The position numbers and the translations under genes were made by a program. A DNA stretch of 12,923 bases from Methanobacteriota archaeon. Lineage in GTDB: Archaea > Nanobdellota > Nanobdellia > Woesearchaeales > SM23-78. The stretch covers positions 1 through 12,923 of the forward strand of contig DAOWFR010000043.1 in the NCBI GenBank assembly GCA_030637925.1. Reading direction: 5' to 3'. The notes beneath the pieces are model-generated. The model saw only the letters and a program-made list of their open reading frames with translations, had not been told where the DNA came from and did no database searches. Positions 6,661-12,261 of the stretch are shown piece after piece. How positions within the stretch are numbered: the stretch's first letter is position 1; the number at the start of each line of letters is the position of its first letter.

Positions 6661-7208
6661 CTTAACCCCTCTAATAATTCACCAATCTTCTTGTAAACAG
6701 CTTCAAGTGTTGAATCATTAGTGATTATAAAGTCAGACATCTCCTTGCATTTTAATAGTTGCTGGTTAGCAGAATCCTGACTTTCAAGCTCTTTTTGCTC
6801 TGCTTTTTTAAACTCCTCCAGAGTCATAGGGTCTTTTTCTCTTTTCCTGGTTTTTATCCTCTTAAATCTTAGTTCTATGGGAGCATCAACAAACACAAGA
6901 GTAAAGTTTTTCCTCTGCCTTAAGACCTGTATCTCTGCAGGGTTTCTTATTGAGTCAATAACATAGTTCTTGTCTGGCTCTTTTTCTATTTTTTCTAAGA
7001 TTTTATCTGCAAGCACACTATTACCAAGTTTTTTTCTAATCTCATTACCAACATCCTGCAATCTTTCCCTTGTAATCTCCAAGCCTCTGCTCTTAATCTC
7101 ATCCCTTATAACATCTGATAGAGAATAGAATACAAAGCCTTTTTTAACTAAATAATCACATATTGTGGTTTTGCCTGCTCCTAGAAAGCTTGTTAAGCCG
7201 ATGATCAC
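6657..7208 (-). CDS. P-loop nucleotide kinase-like protein coupled to dCMP deaminase
   Basis: A 183-residue P-loop NTPase of the nucleoside-monophosphate or dephospho-CoA kinase class. The P-loop is at residues 4-15 (GLTSFLGAGKTT); the first Gly of the strict Walker A consensus is replaced by Ser. Next come SLSDVIRDE (29-37), a VIDSIRNPAEI block (83-93), VDAPIELRFKR, and a C-terminal SDFIITNDST. This order resembles the kinase half of kinase-deaminase fusions such as AvcD-type proteins and the broad dephospho-CoA-kinase-like family. The substrate is unknown; a dNMP is the natural guess given the neighbours. I chose GTG 7208, which places the P-loop at the N-terminus and has AGGGG 8 nt upstream, over a TTG at 7229. 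The stop overlaps the deaminase start by 4 nt. Confidence 0.78.
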   Translation of the reverse strand: MIIGLTSFLGAGKTTICDYLVKKGFVFYSLSDVIRDEIKSRGLEITRERLQDVGNEIRKKLGNSVLADKILEKIEKEPDKNYVIDSIRNPAEIQVLRQRKNFTLVFVDAPIELRFKRIKTRKREKDPMTLEEFKKAEQKELESQDSANQQLLKCKEMSDFIITNDSTLEAVYKKIGELLEGLR

Positions 7209-7257
7209 TTTTACTGCCCCTAATGTCAAGGTATCTTGCTTTTCTTAATAAAGCTTT
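7209..7257 (-). promoter_or_regulatory. Promoter-like element and Shine-Dalgarno upstream of the kinase gene
   Basis: On the minus strand, AGCTTTATTAA with TTTATTAA at 7245-7252 is centred about 40 nt before GTG 7208. The GGGG core of AGGGG (complement of 7217-7220) lies 8 nt before the GTG. The same AAAGCTTTATTAA string occurs upstream of tmk at nearly the same distance from its start, so kinase-deaminase may be transcribed independently of tmk. Confidence 0.5.
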
Positions 7258-7965
7258 TCAAAAGCCATAAATAGAGTTTACATAAGGGAGGATATCATTA
7301 TTAAAAATATCATCAATGCTTTTTGTACCATTAATTACAACAACTCTTTTAGGATTTTCCTTTGCAATGTTATGGTATTCTCTTATTATGCCTTCAAAAA
7401 AATCCTTTTTTCTCTTTTCAAAATCATCATTACCAGCGTTTATAAGGCCTAGCCTGTGCTTGGAAACTTCATAATTTATATCCAGAAAAAATGTTTTATC
7501 AGGCCAGTATCTTTTGAGAATAAAATCATGATTCTTATTTATAAGTTCAATTATCCTTGGGTTGCTTTTAGCAATCCCTCCTCCTTGGTATGCACGAGTG
7601 CTGTCTGCAAACCTATCTGCTATAACACTTACTCCTTTATTTAGGTTTGGTTCTACTATGTAATTCACAAATTCAGCTCTTGCTGCAAGAAATAAGAAAA
7701 TTTCTGATTCAAATGTTCTTAACTGTTCAACAGGCAGTAATACGAAATCCTTGTTATTCTTATATCTCTCATTTAACAACTTATAGGTTTCTTCAGGATA
7801 CTTAAGCATTCTTCTTATACCACCGCCAAGAGCTGTTCCTCCAGGCTCTCTTGCAGTAATTACAGGAACATCTTTTTTCTTAAGGTAATCCTCAAGGTTC
7901 ATTATCTGTGTTGTCTTGCCGCACCCGTCTATTCCTTCAAAACTCAGAAACACTCCTTTTTTCAT
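7258..7965 (-). CDS. tmk: Thymidylate kinase (dTMP kinase)
   Basis: Phosphorylates dTMP to dTDP, the step after thymidylate synthase. In the 235-residue protein the P-loop is FEGIDGCGKTT (9-19), the substrate loop REPGGT spans 39-44 and the signature DRFADSTRAYQG is at 117-128. An insert of about 30 residues (55-84, rich in Tyr, Lys and Glu) separates the REPGGT helix from the ESEIFLFLAARAEF helix, which makes it longer than the usual 200-215. ATG 7965 is preceded by AAGGAGTG with the GGAG core 6 nt away. An upstream in-frame ATG at 8046 would add 27 residues unlike the family and is unlikely. The gene is divergent from thyX and co-oriented with the kinase and dCMP deaminase, 49 nt before the kinase start. 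Confidence 0.93.
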   Translation of the reverse strand: MKKGVFLSFEGIDGCGKTTQIMNLEDYLKKKDVPVITAREPGGTALGGGIRRMLKYPEETYKLLNERYKNNKDFVLLPVEQLRTFESEIFLFLAARAEFVNYIVEPNLNKGVSVIADRFADSTRAYQGGGIAKSNPRIIELINKNHDFILKRYWPDKTFFLDINYEVSKHRLGLINAGNDDFEKRKKDFFEGIIREYHNIAKENPKRVVVINGTKSIDDIFNNDILPYVNSIYGF

Positions 7966-8119
7966 CTTACACTCCTTTGGAGTAGGGATAAGTTGCTCTT
8001 TAATAAAGCTTTCTGCTAGGATTAATAAGAACATCTGATGCTTCATAACAAACTATATAAATAAGGATTTTTTCACCACTTTGGAATTTATAAAGATTTT
8101 AATTTTTAGGGTGGTTTTA
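7966..8119. promoter_or_regulatory. Divergent promoter region between tmk and thyX
   Basis: Leftward: GGAG (complement of 7972-7975) and a TTTATTAA box (complement of 8000-8007) centred 38 nt before the tmk ATG. Centre: AAACTATATAAAT (8050-8062), a TATA core readable in both directions. Rightward: TTTATAAA (8087-8094), centred about 30 nt before ATG 8120, and AGGGTGG (8108-8114), 5 nt before it. The proximal rightward box would give an almost leaderless mRNA lacking the Shine-Dalgarno, whereas the central box would give a leader of roughly 37 nt that keeps it. Two thyX start sites are possible. Confidence 0.55.
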
Positions 8120-9814
8120 ATGGTTAAGGTTAAATTAGCAGGAATTAATGTTCCTATACAAATTCGCCATGAATTAGAAGATTTAAAGAAAGAACTAGAA
8201 ACCTCTCCTGAGTCAGATGAATCCAAGCTTAGTTATGCTTCACATAAACTAGGTGAATTAGCAGAAAAATTCACTCCTGAAATAGTTTCAGCTGCTTATG
8301 CACGGATTAGTAGAAGCAAAAAAAATGTTGATGAACTTGTTGAACAGGCCTTAATGAATGTTCCTAAAGCAAGAGAATCTAATGAGGCAATTATTTTTGG
8401 AATGGGCCATCACTCAGTAGCAGATCATGCTATGTTTAATTTTAATATTAAAGGTGTTTCCAGGCTTCTTGTTGAAGAGATTGAAAAAAGAAGGATTGGA
8501 GTAGGGTATACTGAAAAATCCCAGAGATATGTTACCTTAGAAGGTGATTTTGTTAGACCAAAGGAGTATTCTCTTGAAGATTTAAAAGAATTTGAAGGGC
8601 TTGTTGGATTTCAGAATGATTCTTATTTTAAAATAAACAAAAGGTTATTTGAATATTTACAAAAGAAACATTCAGATAAAATAAAAAAGTTAGAAGGTAA
8701 AGAAAAAAATGATTTTGTAAAAAAACTTGAAGGAAGTGCAAAAGAGGATGCTCGTTACCCACTATGCCTTGCAACAGAAGCACAGCTTGGATGCTCTTAT
8801 CCAGGACAGACTCTTGAACTTGCTATAAGAAAATTAAAATACGGAAGATTGTTAGAGGGAAAAGAGTTTGCACAGCAATTGTTTGATGAGTCAGTGCAAT
8901 ATGCTCCTTCATTAATCCAGCTTACAGACCCAGAGGTGTTTAGACAACACAATCCAGGGCAAGAATTACAAGATGATAATTTTAAATATACAGAGAATAA
9001 CTTAGGAGAGATTGTTGAAAAGGTTTTTGAAGAGGCTGGAAAAGCTGTAGATTCAGATACATTAACATTTTATCGTTTTAGTGATAAAAGTCCTGCTACT
9101 TTTATGAAAGATGAAGGATTAGGTAAAAACCTTGCTACTTTCTTGAAAAATGGAAACGTAACTCTTATTGAATGCAGTAACATTGACCTAAATATTCTTG
9201 CTGCATTGTTACATGAGTACTCAAAGGAAAGCATAGAGAATAGTTATGCACTTGCTTTTACTTTGATAGAAGAAAACAAAGCAAAAGATTTTACTAAAGA
9301 AGCTTTAAAACACCTTTCTGAATATGATAAAGTACCCAGAGCATATGAGATGAGTAATGGCTTGATGTATGAAGGCATTATAAGCTCAAGTTGTTTTGCA
9401 CAGCTAAAAAGACACCGAATGATGACTTTGCTAAGCCAGGACTATAACCCTAAGCTTGGCTTTACTACCCCATCAAATATAGAAGAAATAGGTGCAGATA
9501 AAGAGCTTAAAGAGGTTGTTGACAGAAGTTCTGAATTGTATTATGAGTTCTTACCAAAGTATGGAAAAGCAGCAGAGTACTGCTTGACAAATGCTCATAG
9601 AAGAAGGGTTCTGATAGGTATAAATATGAGGCAGTTATACCATATTTCAAGGACAAGAGAAGATGAGCATGCTCAGTGGGAGATACGAGACATAGCAAAC
9701 AGCATGTCTGCTCTTGCAAAACAAGAAGCACCAATAACTACTGTGCTTCTAGGTGGCCAGGGCGAGTTCCCAGAGATTCGTAAAAATATTTACAATGATT
9801 TTATTAAGAAATAA
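8120..9814 (+). CDS. thyX: Duplicated (two-domain) ThyX-type FAD-dependent thymidylate synthase
   Basis: Predicted to methylate dUMP to dTMP using methylene-tetrahydrofolate, FAD and NADPH. At 564 residues it is more than twice the usual ThyX length (about 220-250) and contains two ThyX-like halves. The N-terminal half has GHHSVADH (96-103), VSRLLVEEIEKRR (113-125) and EKSQRY (132-137). It therefore keeps the ExSxRY end of the ThyX motif but has KRR instead of RHR, with one extra residue between the two ends. The C-terminal half has an intact RHR (431-433) after SSCFAQLK, but lacks the NExSxRY part. It also keeps the substrate helix NMRQLYHISRTREDEHAQWEIR (502-523, key residues N502, R504, R511, Q519, R523). 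The halves thus look complementary. ATG 8120 has AGGGTGG 5 nt upstream; the TTG at 8081 adds a poorly conserved leader. Confidence 0.88.
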   Translation: MVKVKLAGINVPIQIRHELEDLKKELETSPESDESKLSYASHKLGELAEKFTPEIVSAAYARISRSKKNVDELVEQALMNVPKARESNEAIIFGMGHHSVADHAMFNFNIKGVSRLLVEEIEKRRIGVGYTEKSQRYVTLEGDFVRPKEYSLEDLKEFEGLVGFQNDSYFKINKRLFEYLQKKHSDKIKKLEGKEKNDFVKKLEGSAKEDARYPLCLATEAQLGCSYPGQTLELAIRKLKYGRLLEGKEFAQQLFDESVQYAPSLIQLTDPEVFRQHNPGQELQDDNFKYTENNLGEIVEKVFEEAGKAVDSDTLTFYRFSDKSPATFMKDEGLGKNLATFLKNGNVTLIECSNIDLNILAALLHEYSKESIENSYALAFTLIEENKAKDFTKEALKHLSEYDKVPRAYEMSNGLMYEGIISSSCFAQLKRHRMMTLLSQDYNPKLGFTTPSNIEEIGADKELKEVVDRSSELYYEFLPKYGKAAEYCLTNAHRRRVLIGINMRQLYHISRTREDEHAQWEIRDIANSMSALAKQEAPITTVLLGGQGEFPEIRKNIYNDFIKK

Positions 9815-9826
9815 TTAATCTTTATC

Positions 9827-9937
9827 TTATTCTTCCTCATCCTTTACTTCTGTTTCTTGCTCAAAGAAGGAGTTAAGATTCTTGCTCTTCATCATTGCTT
9901 CATAGCTAATGCCTTTGCTGTTCTTGTTAATCACCAT
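9827..9937 (-). CDS. Candidate small leaderless protein of 36 residues
   Basis: I do not recognise this protein. On the minus strand, ATG 9937 opens a 36-codon frame ending TAA 9827-9829. The product starts MVINKNSKGISYEAMMKSKN, continues LNSFFEQ and ends in an acidic tail (KDEEE), so it is soluble and has no membrane segment. Support is circumstantial. A TATA box TTTATAAA is centred 28 nt upstream, the leaderless spacing seen elsewhere in the window. The stop falls 12 nt from the convergent thyX stop, matching the tight convergent packing of the neighbours. The frame continues open upstream to a stop near 10070 without a good start codon, so an upstream alternative start, or a decayed longer gene, is possible. 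Confidence 0.42.
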   Translation of the reverse strand: MVINKNSKGISYEAMMKSKNLNSFFEQETEVKDEEE

Positions 9938-9960
9938 ACCTATCTTATTAAGAAACCTCT

Positions 9961-9970
9961 GTTTATAAAT
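9961..9970 (-). promoter_or_regulatory. TATA box upstream of the small candidate gene
   Basis: TTTATAAA at 9962-9969 (self-complementary) is centred about 28 nt from ATG 9937, consistent with a leaderless start. No Shine-Dalgarno is present. Confidence 0.4.
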
Positions 9971-10075
9971 ATGATTAAGCCAGAAACTATAACTTATAAA
10001 ATCCAGAATTAAAAAATATATTCCGGAGTTACACCTTTCTGACTGTTTGATAACAAAAATTCATAGAATTCTTGA

Positions 10076-10092
10076 ATTGTTTATAAAACAAT
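10076..10092. repeat. Perfect inverted repeat ATTGTTT-ATA-AAACAAT in an AT-rich gap
   Basis: Seven-base arms flank a 3-nt centre, 17 nt past the stop of the PepSY-like gene on its downstream side. In that gene's transcript the region is U-rich (a TTTTTG run precedes the repeat), so it could aid termination. A palindromic protein site is also possible. Otherwise, 9983-10108 holds no gene I can support. Confidence 0.4.
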
Positions 10093-10108
10093 AACAAAAA
10101 CAGGAAAA

Positions 10109-10603
10109 TTATCTCTTACCAAGACTCAGTATGTTCTGAATATTCTCCTGCAGCACTTCTCCTGTGTTAGAGTCAATCTTAATGTTAAGAATATTAAAAT
10201 TCCTAGTAACCAAGGTTATGTTGTAAACCTGCTTGTCAAGATGCTGGAGAATAATAATTTTCTTGGAGATATTCTGCTTAGGATACTTGTCCTTTACCAG
10301 GTTATTACAAATATCAAGGGCTTTGCTAAGGCTAATCCTGACCTTGCTTAAGTCAAGCTTCTTAATCGTGGCTTGTTTTTTAAAAGCTTCTTCCTCAGCT
10401 CTCCTAATGATTTTTGGCTTTGTTTCAAAAACCACCATTCTATCAGTTTTCCCAGAATAATAGCCAAGCTCCCAGATATATTTTTTCTCACCCTCATCAA
10501 CCATGGTAAAGCAGTGAACAAGATAATAATCAGGGTGCTTCTTGATAAAACTCTTAAAAGTCTTGCTTTCTTCAACCTTTTTTATTGTTTGCTTGAGAAT
10601 CAT
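10109..10603 (-). CDS. Uncharacterised protein with a PepSY-like C-terminal segment
   Basis: Function unknown. The 164-residue protein is Lys-rich with no signal peptide or membrane helix. A first domain of about 90 residues contains YYLVHCFTMVDEGEKKYIWELGYY and VVFETKP, suggesting an antiparallel sheet. The second part has a helix (SLSKALDICNNLVKDKYP), two strands, then NIKIDSNTGEVL (140-151), which is the typical ending of a PepSY-type domain (strand, Asp-x-x-Thr-Gly-Glu-Val-Leu). PepSY domains often occur in exported proteins, yet no export signal is seen here. ATG 10603 lies about 24 nt below ATATAAAA, so translation is probably leaderless. The secreted repeat protein ends 21 nt upstream on the same strand, so co-transcription with it is also possible. 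Confidence 0.6.
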   Translation of the reverse strand: MILKQTIKKVEESKTFKSFIKKHPDYYLVHCFTMVDEGEKKYIWELGYYSGKTDRMVVFETKPKIIRRAEEEAFKKQATIKKLDLSKVRISLSKALDICNNLVKDKYPKQNISKKIIILQHLDKQVYNITLVTRNFNILNIKIDSNTGEVLQENIQNILSLGKR

Positions 10604-10634
10604 TTTAATTATTTATTTATAATTTTATATTGAT
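10604..10634 (-). promoter_or_regulatory. TATA-like box upstream of the PepSY-like gene
   Basis: AATATAAAA (complement of 10623-10631) is centred about 24 nt before ATG 10603 and overlaps the stop codon of the upstream gene. No Shine-Dalgarno is present, which suggests a leaderless internal promoter. Confidence 0.4.
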
Positions 10635-11074
10635 GAACTATAGCAGAGCCTGCCCCTTGCCCATACATTACCAGAAGAGTCAATATAAGCTACGCAGTCA
10701 CCAGATGAATTTTGTATTATAAAACTATTAGCAGGAGCACTACAGCCAGTTTGCTGGTCATCACTCACACTTCCAGCAATACTCATATTACCAGTAGCAT
10801 CATCAATCCAGGCTATTACAGTTCCACCAGAATTCTTTATTATAAAATCATTTGTTCCTGAACCAGATGCATCACCCTCAGTTAGACCTCCTTCAATATC
10901 AATGAATCCTCCGCCGTCAAATATTGCTCTGTTATTACTAACATCCTGTATGTATAAGCAACCATAAGTAGCACACGTAGTAAACTGACAACCACTTGTT
11001 TGCCCGCGAGTAATTAATATGGAAACAAGTAATGAGAATAAGAATATTACTCCAAAAACAATTTTCTTATCCAA
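10625..11074 (-). CDS. Small secreted protein with three short beta-type repeats and six cysteines
   Basis: I do not recognise a named family. The 149-residue product has a clear signal peptide (two Lys, then a hydrophobic core at residues 5-21). The mature part is acidic and rich in Gly, Ser and Asn. It contains two close repeats, NDFIIKNSGGTVIAWIDDAT at 75-94 and NSFIIQNSSGDCVAYIDSSG at 116-135, each followed by a GN strand. A weaker copy lies at 40-62 (LYIQDVSNNRAIFDGGGF). The period is about 40 residues, typical of beta-helix or beta-prism surface proteins. Six Cys (29, 34, 39, 111, 127, 144) lie in the exported part and could form disulfides. No lipobox is visible. The start is TTG 11074 with AAGGGTG 7 nt upstream. 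It is probably a client of the signal peptidase at 4838. Confidence 0.75.
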   Translation of the reverse strand: MDKKIVFGVIFLFSLLVSILITRGQTSGCQFTTCATYGCLYIQDVSNNRAIFDGGGFIDIEGGLTEGDASGSGTNDFIIKNSGGTVIAWIDDATGNMSIAGSVSDDQQTGCSAPANSFIIQNSSGDCVAYIDSSGNVWARGRLCYSSSI

Positions 11075-11187
11075 ATATATGCACCCTTCCCAAAGCTTTA
11101 ATATTAAAACTATGTTTTATTACTATATAAATCTTTTGTAGCTTATAATAAAGTATATAAAAGCTCTTAGTTTCTTGTCAAGCTGAA
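11075..11187. promoter_or_regulatory. Divergent promoters for the secreted protein and the glycosyltransferase
   Basis: Leftward: GGGTG (complement of 11082-11086), 7 nt before TTG 11074, and TTTATATAG (complement of 11123-11131), centred 53 nt away. A TTAATATTAAA stretch near 11099-11108 is a closer alternative. Rightward: TATATAAAA (11154-11162), centred about 30 nt before ATG 11188 with no Shine-Dalgarno, implying a nearly leaderless glycosyltransferase mRNA. ACTATATAAAT (11122-11132) repeats the core at 2691-2701 and 8052-8062. Confidence 0.55.
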
Positions 11188-12243
11188 ATGAAGGATTTTA
11201 TTAGTGTTATCCTGCCCTGCAGGAATGAGGAAAAAACCATAGGAGAATGTATTAAGAAGATAAAAAAGGTCTTCTCTGGCAATAAAATTATAGGAGAGAT
11301 AATTGTTTCAGACTCTTCAACTGATAATTCTGCTAGTATTGCAAAAAAACTAGGTGTAAACGTAGTAAGACATGGTAAAGAAGGTTATGGCTATGCTTAT
11401 CAAGCAGGCTTTAAGCATGCAAAGGGAAATGTCATCATAATTGGTGATGCTGACAACACTTATGACTTCAGCGAGATACCAAGACTGCTCTTAAAAGCAA
11501 AGGCTAATGATATTGTTGTTGGCTCAAGGCTAAAAGGAAAAATCAGCAAAGGAGCAATGCCCTGGCTTCACAGATATATAGGCAATCCCTTGCTAAGCTT
11601 TATTCTAAGATTATTATTTGGTTCAAAGGTAAGTGATACTCAGAGTGGCTTTAGACTCATAATAAGAGAGGCTTGGAAAAAGCTTAATCTTCAGACCACA
11701 GGCATGGAGTTTGCCAGTGAGATGATAATCAGAGCTACTAAGCACAAGATGAGAATAGCAGAAGTGCCAATAAGTTATTACCCAAGAAAGCTTGGTTCAG
11801 AATCAAAGCTAAGGTCATTTAGGGATGGATGGAAGCATCTAAGATTCATGTTATTGTACAGTCATTCACTCTTGTTCTTGTTTCCTGGGCTTATATTGTT
11901 ATTAGCAGGCATTCTAATGACAATCTTCTTGTCAGCAACAACTTTATTTTCCTTAATTTCAGTTTTATTAATTATTCTAGGCTACCAGATAATACTACTA
12001 GGAATCTTTGCAAGAACATATGCTGCTGTTCATCTTAAACAGAAAAGCAGATTAGTGGATAGTATTAATAGATACATAAGCCTGGAAAAAGGGATAATAA
12101 TAGGAAGTCTGGTAATAGTATTAAGTATAATCTCTATGTTCATGCTAAAAACATTTTTACCATCACTCATATTATTAATCCTAGGCATCCAGACCTTGTT
12201 TGGAGTTTTTTTCATGAGTATAATAGGAATTGAGGAGAAATGA
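11188..12243 (+). CDS. Family 2 glycosyltransferase, dolichol-phosphate mannose/glucose synthase-like, with C-terminal membrane domain
   Basis: Predicted to transfer a sugar from a nucleotide donor to a polyprenyl phosphate or glycan acceptor at the cytoplasmic membrane face. The GT-A domain starts SVILPCRNEEKTIG (6-19), with IIVSDSSTDNS (38-48) and a donor-metal DAD motif at 87-89 (IGDADNTYDF). It continues with VVGSRLKG (110-117), DTQSGFR (150-156, the acceptor-loop signature of DPM1-like enzymes) and EVPISYYPRKLGSESKLRSF (192-211). Four hydrophobic helices follow at about 227-247, 251-274, 297-317 and 320-344. This is the plan of GtrB/DPM1-like enzymes with a membrane anchor and of archaeal N-glycosylation enzymes. 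The donor sugar cannot be told from sequence. The SGNH hydrolase gene starts 18 nt downstream. Confidence 0.9.
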   Translation: MKDFISVILPCRNEEKTIGECIKKIKKVFSGNKIIGEIIVSDSSTDNSASIAKKLGVNVVRHGKEGYGYAYQAGFKHAKGNVIIIGDADNTYDFSEIPRLLLKAKANDIVVGSRLKGKISKGAMPWLHRYIGNPLLSFILRLLFGSKVSDTQSGFRLIIREAWKKLNLQTTGMEFASEMIIRATKHKMRIAEVPISYYPRKLGSESKLRSFRDGWKHLRFMLLYSHSLLFLFPGLILLLAGILMTIFLSATTLFSLISVLLIILGYQIILLGIFARTYAAVHLKQKSRLVDSINRYISLEKGIIIGSLVIVLSIISMFMLKTFLPSLILLILGIQTLFGVFFMSIIGIEEK

Positions 12244-12261
12244 TTTTTTAAAGTGATTCCG

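Noticed and set aside
7209..7229. TTG at 7229 as the P-loop kinase start
   Set aside because: It would put the AGGGG Shine-Dalgarno inside the gene. GTG 7208 has that element at 8-nt spacing and places the P-loop at the N-terminus, as in the family.
7966..8046. ATG at 8046 as the thymidylate kinase start
   Set aside because: The 27 extra residues do not resemble the family, and a strong AAGGAGTG lies before ATG 7965.
6097..9814. The nucleotide cluster as a proven antiphage island
   Set aside because: Kinase-deaminase similarity to AvcD-type proteins is suggestive, but Tmk and ThyX beside it fit ordinary dTTP synthesis better, and no toxin, RNA antitoxin or mobile element is visible.
10076..10092. 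Inverted repeat as an insertion-sequence end or CRISPR repeat
   Set aside because: It is a single copy with 7-base arms in AT-rich sequence, with no transposase, target duplication or spacer periodicity nearby.
10373..10633. 86-codon plus-strand open frame opposite the PepSY-like gene
   Set aside because: It is antisense to a better-supported gene with a leaderless promoter, and its composition is that of a shadow of Lys-rich coding.
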